A stretch of 11,969 nucleotides of DNA from contig JBDKTZ010000439.1 in assembly GCA_039679975.1 (NCBI GenBank), positions 1 to 11,969 on the forward strand, in the 5' to 3' direction. The notes under the pieces are model-generated. The model did no database searches, had not been told where the DNA came from, and was given only the letters and a program-made list of their open reading frames with translations. Source of the DNA: JBCFBK01 sp039679975. Lineage in GTDB: Bacteria; Bacteroidota; Bacteroidia; Bacteroidales; Prolixibacteraceae. The stretch's first letter is position 1. Every line of letters begins with the position of its first letter. This document shows positions 1-6,687 of the stretch, piece by piece. A program made the translations under genes and the position numbers.

Positions 1-266
1 TCCCGAAAACAGGAGGATGGAAGCCCGGAATATATCACTATTCAAATGAAGGTGTATGCAGCTGGTACGATTTTGCAAAATCCATTCATGAAGTTTACGG
101 GATTACCTGCAACGTGCGGCCTGTTACAACTGATGAGTATCCCACTCCGGCCAGGCGCCCGGCATTCAGTGTCCTGAATAAGTCGAAAATTAAGCGTATT
201 TTTAATCTTGAAATCCCTTATTGGAGAGACAGTCTTAAAACGTGCATCGAGGAAATTAAAAACTAA
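1..266 (+). CDS. rmlD: dTDP-4-dehydrorhamnose reductase, C-terminal part (5' end outside window)
   Basis: An open frame runs from the left edge (first full codon at 3) to TAA at 264-266 and gives 87 residues. The C-terminal half of RmlD/RfbD is recognisable: IYHYSNEGVCSWYDFA, then VRPVTTDEYPTPARRP followed by FSVLNKSKI, and an amphipathic end (W-RDSLKTCIEEIKN). The Arg-Arg-Pro-x-x-S-x-L segment is the part of this SDR family that closes over the sugar nucleotide. RmlD reduces dTDP-4-dehydro-L-rhamnose with NAD(P)H to dTDP-L-rhamnose, a precursor of surface polysaccharide. The Rossmann cofactor site and the catalytic YxxxK lie outside the window, so the reaction is inferred from the C-terminal part alone; another extended SDR such as a sugar epimerase is a less likely reading. 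The next gene starts 12 nt downstream, which suggests co-transcription. Confidence 0.82.
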   Translation, partial: PKTGGWKPGIYHYSNEGVCSWYDFAKSIHEVYGITCNVRPVTTDEYPTPARRPAFSVLNKSKIKRIFNLEIPYWRDSLKTCIEEIKN

Positions 267-278
267 AACAGATTTAAA

Positions 279-2027
279 ATGACAATAAACCAGGATATCT
301 TGAGGGACGTAATAAAAAAAGCTGAAAGCTGGCTGAGTGATGTATATGATGAGCAAACACGGAATGACGTGAGAAAAATGCTTCAGCAGGAAGATAAGAC
401 AGGGTTGATTGATTCGTTTTACCGCGACCTGGAATTTGGTACAGGTGGCCTGCGTGGGATAATGGGTGCCGGTTCAAATCGGATGAACATTTACACGGTA
501 GGTGCTGCGACCCAGGGACTAAGTAATTATCTGAAAAAAGAATTTGCCGGACTGGAGCGGATAAAAGTGGCTATTGGTTACGATTGCCGCAACAATAGCA
601 GGCTGTTTGCCGAAAAAAGTGCAGCTATCTTTGCGGCAAACGGAATAAAAGTCTATTTATTCGAGAGTTTGAGGCCAACTCCCGAACTTTCATTTGCGAT
701 CCGTGAATTGGGCTGTCAAAGCGGTATCATTCTCACAGCGTCGCACAATCCCAGAGAATATAATGGATATAAAGCCTACTGGGAGGATGGTTCCCAGATT
801 GTCGCTCCGCATGATGTGAATATTATCGCTGAAGTGCAAAAGGTGAAGGCTGAGGATATCCGGTTCTCAGGAAATTCTGAATTGATTGAAATAATCGGGG
901 AAGAGGTTGATAAAAAATTCCTTGAAAAAGTCAAATCTGTTTCCCTCGCTCCTGAATTAATAAAAAAGCACAAGGATCTGAAAATCGTGTATACCCCGAT
1001 TCATGGAACCGGTGTTAAACTCATCCCCGCTGCTTTAAAAACATTTGGATTTGAAAATATTATTCATGTACCTGAACAGGACGTCGTAAGCGGTGATTTT
1101 CCCACTGTCATATCGCCTAATCCGGAAGAACCGGCGGCCATGGAAATGGCTATGAAAAAAGGTTATGAAGTGAATGCTGATGTTGTTCTCGCTTCAGATC
1201 CGGATGCCGACAGGATTGGTGTCGCTGTCCGTAATCAGCATGGCCGGTTTGTTATCATCAACGGCAATCAGACAGCACTGATCTTTATTTATTACATTAT
1301 TACAAAGATGAAGGAGAACGGGGCGCTGAAGGGAAACGAGTTCATCGTTAAGACCATTGTTACCACTGAAAAAATAGCAGAAATAGCCCGTCGCAACAGA
1401 ATTGAGTATTACGATGTGTATACCGGGTTTAAATTCATTGCAGAAATTATCCGGGAACTGGAAGGGGAAAAAGCGTATATCGGTGGCGGAGAGGAAAGCT
1501 TTGGATTTATGCCTGCCGATTTCGTGCGAGATAAGGACGCCGTTTCTTCCTGTGCCCTGATGGCTGAGATTACGGCCTGGGCAAAAGATCAGGGAAAGAC
1601 GCTTTACGAATTGCTCCAGGATATTTATTTGGAATATGGCTATTCCAAAGAAAAAATGAAGTATGTTGTTCGCCCCGGGAAATCGGGAGCCGACGAAATT
1701 CATCAGATGATGGTCAATTTCCGGACTAATCCTCCAAAGACATTGGGTGGAAGCTTGCTGGTGCTGGTGAAAGATTACAGCGATTTAACGGAGCGAAACC
1801 TTTTAACGGGTGAAGTTAAGCCGATTCCCCAAAAAATCACTTCCGATGTCATGCAGTTTTTTACAGAAGACGGGACGAAGATCTCGGTAAGGCCATCCGG
1901 CACGGAACCAAAAATTAAATTCTATTTTGAAGCGAGCGGAAAATTGACTGATCGTGATCGGTTCGATGAGGCTGAACGGATAGCAGAAGAAAAAATTGAA
2001 TCGATCATGAGGGAACTGGACTTGTGA
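279..2027 (+). CDS. pgcA: Phospho-sugar mutase (alpha-D-phosphohexomutase, PgcA/PGM2-like)
   Basis: This 582-residue cytosolic enzyme has all four signature sites of the alpha-D-phosphohexomutase superfamily in order. They are the phosphoserine loop TASHNPREYNGYKAY with catalytic Ser155, the Mg-binding loop DPDADR (307-312), the sugar-binding loop GGGEESFGF (402-410) and the phosphate-binding loop RPSGTEPK (538-545). The full length and the TASHNP-x-E-YNGYK form match the PgcA/PGM2 branch rather than the shorter ManB/GlmM enzymes. Members interconvert hexose 6- and 1-phosphates, usually glucose and sometimes mannose; the exact substrate cannot be read from sequence. Glucose 1-phosphate feeds dTDP-sugar synthesis, which would fit the rmlD-type gene 12 nt upstream. 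ATG at 279 has an A-rich leader without a clear Shine-Dalgarno site, usual for Bacteroidota. No motif is missing and the frame is intact. Family is certain; sugar specificity and symbol are moderate. Confidence 0.93.
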   Translation: MTINQDILRDVIKKAESWLSDVYDEQTRNDVRKMLQQEDKTGLIDSFYRDLEFGTGGLRGIMGAGSNRMNIYTVGAATQGLSNYLKKEFAGLERIKVAIGYDCRNNSRLFAEKSAAIFAANGIKVYLFESLRPTPELSFAIRELGCQSGIILTASHNPREYNGYKAYWEDGSQIVAPHDVNIIAEVQKVKAEDIRFSGNSELIEIIGEEVDKKFLEKVKSVSLAPELIKKHKDLKIVYTPIHGTGVKLIPAALKTFGFENIIHVPEQDVVSGDFPTVISPNPEEPAAMEMAMKKGYEVNADVVLASDPDADRIGVAVRNQHGRFVIINGNQTALIFIYYIITKMKENGALKGNEFIVKTIVTTEKIAEIARRNRIEYYDVYTGFKFIAEIIRELEGEKAYIGGGEESFGFMPADFVRDKDAVSSCALMAEITAWAKDQGKTLYELLQDIYLEYGYSKEKMKYVVRPGKSGADEIHQMMVNFRTNPPKTLGGSLLVLVKDYSDLTERNLLTGEVKPIPQKITSDVMQFFTEDGTKISVRPSGTEPKIKFYFEASGKLTDRDRFDEAERIAEEKIESIMRELDL

Positions 2028-2105
2028 TAGCTTTTAGTCCGAAATCTATATTGTCTTATGTCTTGATACTTGTGTCTGATAAATAAACTAAATCAACTAA
2101 AAACA

Positions 2106-2858
2106 ATGAGAAGAATTGCTTTTATGCTGTTCACTTTGAGCAGTGTTGCTGTATTTGCTCAGGAAAAGAGACCGGAGATGGTTCCGGAAATGACAGAAAT
2201 CTGGGATCCGGAAGTAGCCGTTGTTAAGCCCGGTGACGTTCCGTCAGGTGCACCCTCCGATGCTGTTATTTTAATAGGCGAAGGCCTGACTCTGGACAAA
2301 GAATGGACCAATGACAAGGGTGAAATGCCACAGTGGAATGAGGAGAATGGGATTGCTACCGTTGTAAAAGGCAGCGGCATTATTAAAACAAAACGAGAGT
2401 TTCAGGATTTCCAGTTACATGTGGAGTGGAGGACGCCTTCGGAAGTCGCGGGAGAGAGCCAGGGACGCGGGAACAGCGGGATTTTCCTGCAGGGGATCTA
2501 TGAGCTGCAGGTACTGGATAATTACAACAATCGAACCTACCGCAATGGCCAGGCAGGAAGCATTTACAAACAGTATGCTCCTTTGGTCAATGTTTGCAAG
2601 GCTCCCGGAGAATGGCAAACTTATGATGTGATTTATACTGCTCCGCGTTTTAATGACGATGGCACGTATTTTACAAGGCCTGCAGTAACGGTGATCCAAA
2701 ATGGTGTACTGGTACAAAATCATGTAGAATTAAGAGGACCTACAGAATATATCGGGATCCCGGAATATTCCGTGAAACCTCATGGGAATGGTCCGCTTAT
2801 TCTTCAGGACCATGGTAACCCGGTAAGTTTCCGGAATATATGGATTCGTGAATTATAA
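2106..2858 (+). CDS. Exported DUF1080 (3-keto-disaccharide hydrolase family) protein
   Basis: The product has 250 residues. It starts with a signal peptide: MRR, a hydrophobic stretch IAFMLFTLSSVAVFA and a likely signal peptidase I cut near FA-QE (residues 18-20). There is no lipobox, so a soluble periplasmic or secreted protein is expected. Residues about 55-250 fit the DUF1080 beta-sandwich (concanavalin-like) fold: LHVEWRTP (104-111), GRGNSGIFLQG (120-130), YELQVLDNY (132-140), GQAGSIYKQYAP (148-159), GEWQTYDV (168-175), VTVIQNGVLVQNH (194-206) and LQDHGNPVSFRNIWIR near the C terminus. The family is named for enzymes cutting 3-keto-glycosides, but many members are untested, so the activity here is inference. 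A TTG start at 2070 would put a polar stretch before the signal peptide, so ATG 2106 is preferred. The gene lies 78 nt after the mutase and may be its own unit; no convincing promoter was seen in the gap. Confidence 0.87.
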   Translation: MRRIAFMLFTLSSVAVFAQEKRPEMVPEMTEIWDPEVAVVKPGDVPSGAPSDAVILIGEGLTLDKEWTNDKGEMPQWNEENGIATVVKGSGIIKTKREFQDFQLHVEWRTPSEVAGESQGRGNSGIFLQGIYELQVLDNYNNRTYRNGQAGSIYKQYAPLVNVCKAPGEWQTYDVIYTAPRFNDDGTYFTRPAVTVIQNGVLVQNHVELRGPTEYIGIPEYSVKPHGNGPLILQDHGNPVSFRNIWIREL

Positions 2859-2864
2859 AAAAAA

Positions 2865-2895
2865 GCCGTTGGGATTTTCCCAACGGCTTTTTTTT
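2865..2895. terminator. Bidirectional intrinsic terminator between convergent genes
   Basis: A perfect 10-bp stem, GCCGTTGGGA (2865-2874) with TCCCAACGGC (2878-2887), encloses a TTT loop. It is preceded by eight A (2857-2864) and followed by eight T (2888-2895), so it has a U-tract in both directions. The A-run begins inside the TAA stop of the DUF1080 gene, and the T-run runs into the TAA stop of the minus-strand M13 peptidase gene (2894-2896). One hairpin therefore fills the whole gap and can serve both transcripts. Confidence 0.93.
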
Positions 2896-4918
2896 ACCAG
2901 ATTACCGCTCTTTGATTTTCGGAAAGATACATCTGATCTCCTTCCCTGATCTGAAAAGCAGCATGGAACTCAGGCATGTTCCTTAACGGACCATTTACTC
3001 TCAGCCTCCCCAAGGAATGGACATCAGTTTTTGTGCGTCTGATAATTTCTTCATCCCTGATATTTTGCGCCCAAATGTGCGCATAAGCCAGGAAAAATCT
3101 TTGCTCGGGGGTAAACCCGTCAATTGGTTGTTCATTACCCGTTTTCACTTTTTGGAAGGCCTGCCAGGCAATATTCAGCCCGCCTAAATCAGCAATGTTT
3201 TCGCCAAGTGTCAGTTTTCCATCCGCCTGAATGGTGTCGAGTACGGAAAATTGATTAAACTGTTCAGCCAGAATCGCTGTCCGTTCGTTAAAAAGTTTTG
3301 TGTCATCTTCTGTCCACCAGTCATTCAAATTTCCGTTTTTATCGTATTGACGCCCCTGGTCATCAAACCCGTGTGTCATTTCATGGCCGATAACAACGCC
3401 AATTGCTCCGTAGTTAATGGCATCATCGCCTGTCATATAAAAAAACGGGGGTTGGAGAATGGCGGCCGGAAAAACAATTTCGTTTGATGTCGGATTGTAA
3501 TAGGCATTCACCATTTGAGGAGGCATTAGCCATTCTTGCCGGTCCACCGGCTTATTTACTTTTTGCATCATCCAGTCAAAATCAAATCTGCCTGAATTCA
3601 ATATATTCCCGATATAGGAATTTCTGTTTACCTGCAATTTGCTGTAATCTCTCCATTTGTCAGGGTAGCCGATTTTCACGGTGATCCCGTTCAGCTTTTC
3701 CATTGCCTTTCGTTTGGTTTCGCTGCTCATCCAGGTCAGGTTAGCAATACGATCACCAAGCGAGAGACGAAGATTCTCTACCAAGTCGATCATCCGCCGT
3801 TTTGCTTCAGACGGAAAATACTTCTTTACGTACATCTGTCCAACGGCTTCGCTGAGCGCACCATCGGTAACGTCCTGAACCTGCTTCCATCTTGGACGAT
3901 CTACAAGGCTTCCGCTCAGTGTTTTACCATAGAATTCGAAACTGATGTCGGCATATTCTTTCGGTAAATAGGAAGCTAATCGGGAGACCAGTTGCCATTT
4001 CATATAAAGCTTCCAGGAATTCAAGGGAACCGTTTTCATCATTTTACTGATTCCCGCGAAAAAATCAGGCTGTGAGACAATGAATTCTCCGGGGTCATTC
4101 AATCCTGTTTCCTTAAAATAACCCGCCCAGTCATAATTAGGTGCAACTTCTGTCAATTCGGGGATGGTCATTTTGTGATACGTTTTGTAAGGGTCCCTTT
4201 GATCGAGCAGGCTCATGGAATAAGTAGCCATTTCTCTTTCAATTGAGTAAATCGTTTCGGCTTTTTGTTGCGCGACTTCATCTGAATCACCCATCAAACT
4301 AAAAGTACCGGCTATAAATTCAAGGTATTTTTTCTGAATTCCCTTAGACCGCTCATCGTCATTGAGATAATACTCCCGGTTTGGCATGCGTAATCCTCCC
4401 TGGTTGAGGTAAGCTACTACGATCGAGGAGTTTTTCTGATCAGCTTCGGCATACATAAAAAATAAAGAGTTGATACCCATCCTGTGCCAGCCGGCGATTA
4501 CCTTTTGAAGATCGGTCGTGTTTGTAATCGCATCTGCCTGATCAAGGTATTCCTTTAAAGGAACGATCTCCGCTGCCTCCACGGCAGCAGAATCCATACC
4601 GCTGTGGTAAAAGTCGGCTATCTTTTTTTCGATACTGCCTTCAGCATACCGGCCATTACCGATTTCTGAAAACAGGACTTTTACCTGTTCCTGCGCCTGA
4701 TCATCCAATTTATCAAAGGTTCCGTACCTGCTTTTATCTCCAGGCAACGGATTCTTCTTTTTCCACCCCCCATTGGCGTAGGCGTCAAAATCACTTGACG
4801 GATACACGGTAGTATCCAGATCTGAAAGTTCAATATCACTGACTTTCTGAGGTACCTGAGTACAGGCAACAGAAAAAGTGATCATTGTAAAAATTGCCAA
4901 ATAGCTTTGTTTCTGCAT
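2894..4918 (-). CDS. pepO: M13 (neprilysin/PepO-type) zinc metallopeptidase, lipoprotein
   Basis: This 674-residue M13 endopeptidase, of normal length for bacterial members, cuts peptides outside the cytoplasm. An N-terminal signal (residues 1-18) ends in FSVAC, so Cys19 is the probable lipidation site, although the lipobox is loose. No acidic run follows Cys19, so the Bacteroidota surface-export signal is not evident and the protein may face the periplasm. The M13 N domain covers about 35-430. The substrate-binding NAYYNP is at 471-476, the zinc site HEMTH at 512-516 (catalytic Glu513) and the third ligand ENIAD at 573-577. The conserved RVNGPLRN is at 640-647, and the protein ends with the family-typical Trp674. 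All catalytic residues are present. The gene stands alone on the minus strand, divergent from guaA and convergent with the DUF1080 gene. Its natural substrate is unknown. Confidence 0.95.
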   Translation of the reverse strand: MQKQSYLAIFTMITFSVACTQVPQKVSDIELSDLDTTVYPSSDFDAYANGGWKKKNPLPGDKSRYGTFDKLDDQAQEQVKVLFSEIGNGRYAEGSIEKKIADFYHSGMDSAAVEAAEIVPLKEYLDQADAITNTTDLQKVIAGWHRMGINSLFFMYAEADQKNSSIVVAYLNQGGLRMPNREYYLNDDERSKGIQKKYLEFIAGTFSLMGDSDEVAQQKAETIYSIEREMATYSMSLLDQRDPYKTYHKMTIPELTEVAPNYDWAGYFKETGLNDPGEFIVSQPDFFAGISKMMKTVPLNSWKLYMKWQLVSRLASYLPKEYADISFEFYGKTLSGSLVDRPRWKQVQDVTDGALSEAVGQMYVKKYFPSEAKRRMIDLVENLRLSLGDRIANLTWMSSETKRKAMEKLNGITVKIGYPDKWRDYSKLQVNRNSYIGNILNSGRFDFDWMMQKVNKPVDRQEWLMPPQMVNAYYNPTSNEIVFPAAILQPPFFYMTGDDAINYGAIGVVIGHEMTHGFDDQGRQYDKNGNLNDWWTEDDTKLFNERTAILAEQFNQFSVLDTIQADGKLTLGENIADLGGLNIAWQAFQKVKTGNEQPIDGFTPEQRFFLAYAHIWAQNIRDEEIIRRTKTDVHSLGRLRVNGPLRNMPEFHAAFQIREGDQMYLSENQRAVIW

Positions 4919-4951
4919 TTATTCCGGTTTTATATTTTTAAGTTTTGTCTG

Positions 4952-4960
4952 CAAAGGTTA
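4952..4960 (-). promoter_or_regulatory. Candidate promoter -7 region for the M13 peptidase gene (weak)
   Basis: Read on the minus strand, these bases are TAACCTTTG, close to the Bacteroidota -7 consensus TAnnTTTG but with one extra base between TA and TTTG. The element lies 33 nt upstream of the ATG, which would leave a short A/T-rich leader. No well-placed -33 TTTG is present: the nearest TTTTG (minus strand of 4971-4975) is too close and ATTG (4976-4979) is poor. Treat this as tentative. Confidence 0.28.
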
Positions 4961-5065
4961 TCAGGAATTACAAAACAATTTAGTGAAAAATGTGTTTTTG
5001 CATTGTTAATTTTTTTGAAGTAATCTTTATTTCTAAAAGCGAATCATTCCTTTTCGTTAAGACAG

Positions 5066-5094
5066 GAACTTCACCAAGAAAGACCTGAAGGTTC
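5066..5094. repeat. Imperfect inverted repeat upstream of the guaA promoter element
   Basis: GAACTTCA (5066-5073) and TGAAGGTTC (5086-5094) are complementary over 8 bp with one unpaired G in the right arm; 12 nt separate the arms. The repeat ends 16 nt before the guaA -7 box and covers the place where a -33 box would be. It could be an operator or chance. It lies upstream of the expected transcription start, so an RNA leader role is unlikely. Confidence 0.4.
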
Positions 5095-5110
5095 ATTGAG
5101 TGGATTTTTC

Positions 5111-5118
5111 TATCTTTG
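5111..5118 (+). promoter_or_regulatory. Bacteroidota-type -7 promoter element for guaA
   Basis: TATCTTTG is an exact match to the Bacteroidota -7 consensus TAnnTTTG. It ends 20 nt before the ATG at 5139, implying a leader of roughly 10-15 nt. A -33 TTTG at the usual distance (about 5088-5091) is missing, so the site may be weak or depend on an activator. Its position argues against the upstream in-frame GTG at 5100 as the start of guaA. Confidence 0.6.
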
Positions 5119-5138
5119 GACCATCAAAAAAAGATTCA

Positions 5139-6668
5139 ATGCAAGAAAAAATTCTAATCCTGGATTTTGGTTCTCAGTATACACAACTGATCGGACGACG
5201 TGTACGTGAATTAAACATCTATTGTGAAATTCACCCGTTTAATCATTTCCCCGAAATTGATGAAACGGTGAAGGGCGTTGTTTTAAGCGGAAGTCCTTTT
5301 TCTGTTCGCGACAAAAATGCCCCAGTCCCTGATCTTTCAAAAATAAAAGGGAGAGTGCCTGTTCTGGGAGTCTGTTACGGAGCGCAGTACTTGGCTCATT
5401 TTTTTGGGGGAGAAGTGTTGCCTTCCAATTCCCGGGAATACGGAAGAGCCAATTTGGGTTTCGTTGATCAGGAATGTGAATTGTTTAAAGGTCTTGGAGA
5501 GAATACACAGGTATGGATGTCACATGGGGATACGATTGACCGTTTGCCTGCAAATTATAAAGTAATTGCCTCTACAGCCGATGTGACCAATGCGGCATTT
5601 AAAATTGAAGATGAACCTACCTATGCCATCCAGTTCCATCCTGAAGTGTATCATACAACGGAGGGAATCAAAGTACTGAAGAATTTTGCCGTAAATATTT
5701 GCAGATGTCGACAGGATTGGACGCCTGCCTCGTTTATAGAAACAACTGTTGCCCATTTAAAGGAAAAGCTGGGACCGGATAAGGTTGTTCTTGGGTTGTC
5801 AGGAGGCGTGGATTCATCGGTTGCCGGAGTGCTGTTGAACAGGGCGATCGGCAAAAACCTGACCTGCATATTCGTGGATAATGGTCTCTTGCGGAAGAAT
5901 GAATACCGAAATGTACTTGATTCCTATCAGGACATGGGATTAAACGTGATTGGGGTGGATGCGCGGGAAAAATTCTGGAGCGATCTGAAGGGAGTCACTG
6001 ATCCGGAGAAGAAGCGCAAGATTATAGGGCGCGACTTTATCGAGGTATTTGATGCTGAAGCTCATAAAATACAGGATGTGAAGTGGCTTGCTCAGGGAAC
6101 GATTTATCCGGACGTCATTGAATCAGTTTCTGTAAACGGTCCGTCTGCCACAATTAAATCTCACCATAATGTGGGTGGTCTCCCTGAACAGATGAAACTT
6201 AAAGTGGTTGAACCACTGAATCTGCTTTTCAAGGATGAAGTAAGACGTGTAGGAAAGGCTTTAGGTGTTAAAGAAGAATTATTAGGCCGTCATCCTTTCC
6301 CTGGACCCGGGTTAGGAATCCGTATCCTCAGTGATGTGACCCCTGAAAAAGTAAGGATACTGCAGGAAGCTGACGATATTTTTATTAAAGGACTGAAAGA
6401 ATGGAACCTGTACGATCAGGTGTGGCAGGCAGGAGTCATGCTGTTGCCTGTTCAATCAGTTGGTGTGATGGGTGACGAACGGACTTACGAAAATGTGGTG
6501 GCGCTTCGGGCGGTCATGTCGACCGATGGAATGACAGCCGATTGGGTACATCTTCCCTATGAGTTTCTGTCCAAAATGTCGAACGAGATTATCAATAAGA
6601 TCCGGGGAATTAACCGGGTTGTTTACGATATCAGCTCTAAACCACCGGCAACCATCGAATGGGAGTAG
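5139..6668 (+). CDS. guaA: GMP synthase (glutamine-hydrolysing)
   Basis: GuaA converts XMP, glutamine and ATP into GMP, the last step of guanine nucleotide synthesis. From ATG 5139 the protein has 509 residues. The class I glutamine amidotransferase domain covers about 1-190: ILILDFGSQYTQLIGRR at the start, nucleophile Cys79 in GVCYGAQ, and His167 and Glu169 in QFHPE. The ATP pyrophosphatase domain follows, with P-loop LSGGVDSS (220-227), SHHNVGGLP (341-349) and RHPFPGPGLGIR (384-395). The C-terminal dimerisation domain ends in KPPATIEWE. Nothing is missing. An in-frame GTG at 5100 would add 13 residues but lies before the -7 promoter box, so it is rejected. The next gene begins 19 nt downstream and probably shares the transcript. 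No purine riboswitch is visible in the 220-nt upstream gap. Confidence 0.98.
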   Translation: MQEKILILDFGSQYTQLIGRRVRELNIYCEIHPFNHFPEIDETVKGVVLSGSPFSVRDKNAPVPDLSKIKGRVPVLGVCYGAQYLAHFFGGEVLPSNSREYGRANLGFVDQECELFKGLGENTQVWMSHGDTIDRLPANYKVIASTADVTNAAFKIEDEPTYAIQFHPEVYHTTEGIKVLKNFAVNICRCRQDWTPASFIETTVAHLKEKLGPDKVVLGLSGGVDSSVAGVLLNRAIGKNLTCIFVDNGLLRKNEYRNVLDSYQDMGLNVIGVDAREKFWSDLKGVTDPEKKRKIIGRDFIEVFDAEAHKIQDVKWLAQGTIYPDVIESVSVNGPSATIKSHHNVGGLPEQMKLKVVEPLNLLFKDEVRRVGKALGVKEELLGRHPFPGPGLGIRILSDVTPEKVRILQEADDIFIKGLKEWNLYDQVWQAGVMLLPVQSVGVMGDERTYENVVALRAVMSTDGMTADWVHLPYEFLSKMSNEIINKIRGINRVVYDISSKPPATIEWE

Positions 6669-6687
6669 TATTTTAAACCATAATTGA

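Noticed and set aside
1194..1703. 169-codon minus-strand frame opposite the phosphohexomutase
   Set aside because: It lies wholly antisense to the conserved metal- and sugar-binding part of a real gene and resembles no family I know.
2070..2105. TTG start that would lengthen the DUF1080 protein by 12 residues
   Set aside because: It would place a polar segment before an otherwise normal signal peptide; ATG 2106 has the usual A-rich leader.
2028..2105. TACTTGTG (2067-2074) as a promoter for the DUF1080 gene
   Set aside because: It differs from TAnnTTTG in the conserved TTTG and has no -33 partner at a workable distance.
4919..5110. Purine riboswitch or other structured leader ahead of guaA
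   Set aside because: The expected transcription start is about 15 nt before the ATG, so this DNA is not transcribed with guaA, and no purine-riboswitch core was recognised.
5100..5138. GTG start that would lengthen GuaA by 13 residues
   Set aside because: The exact -7 promoter box at 5111-5118 lies inside this stretch, and GuaA homologues begin at the ILILDFGSQ segment.
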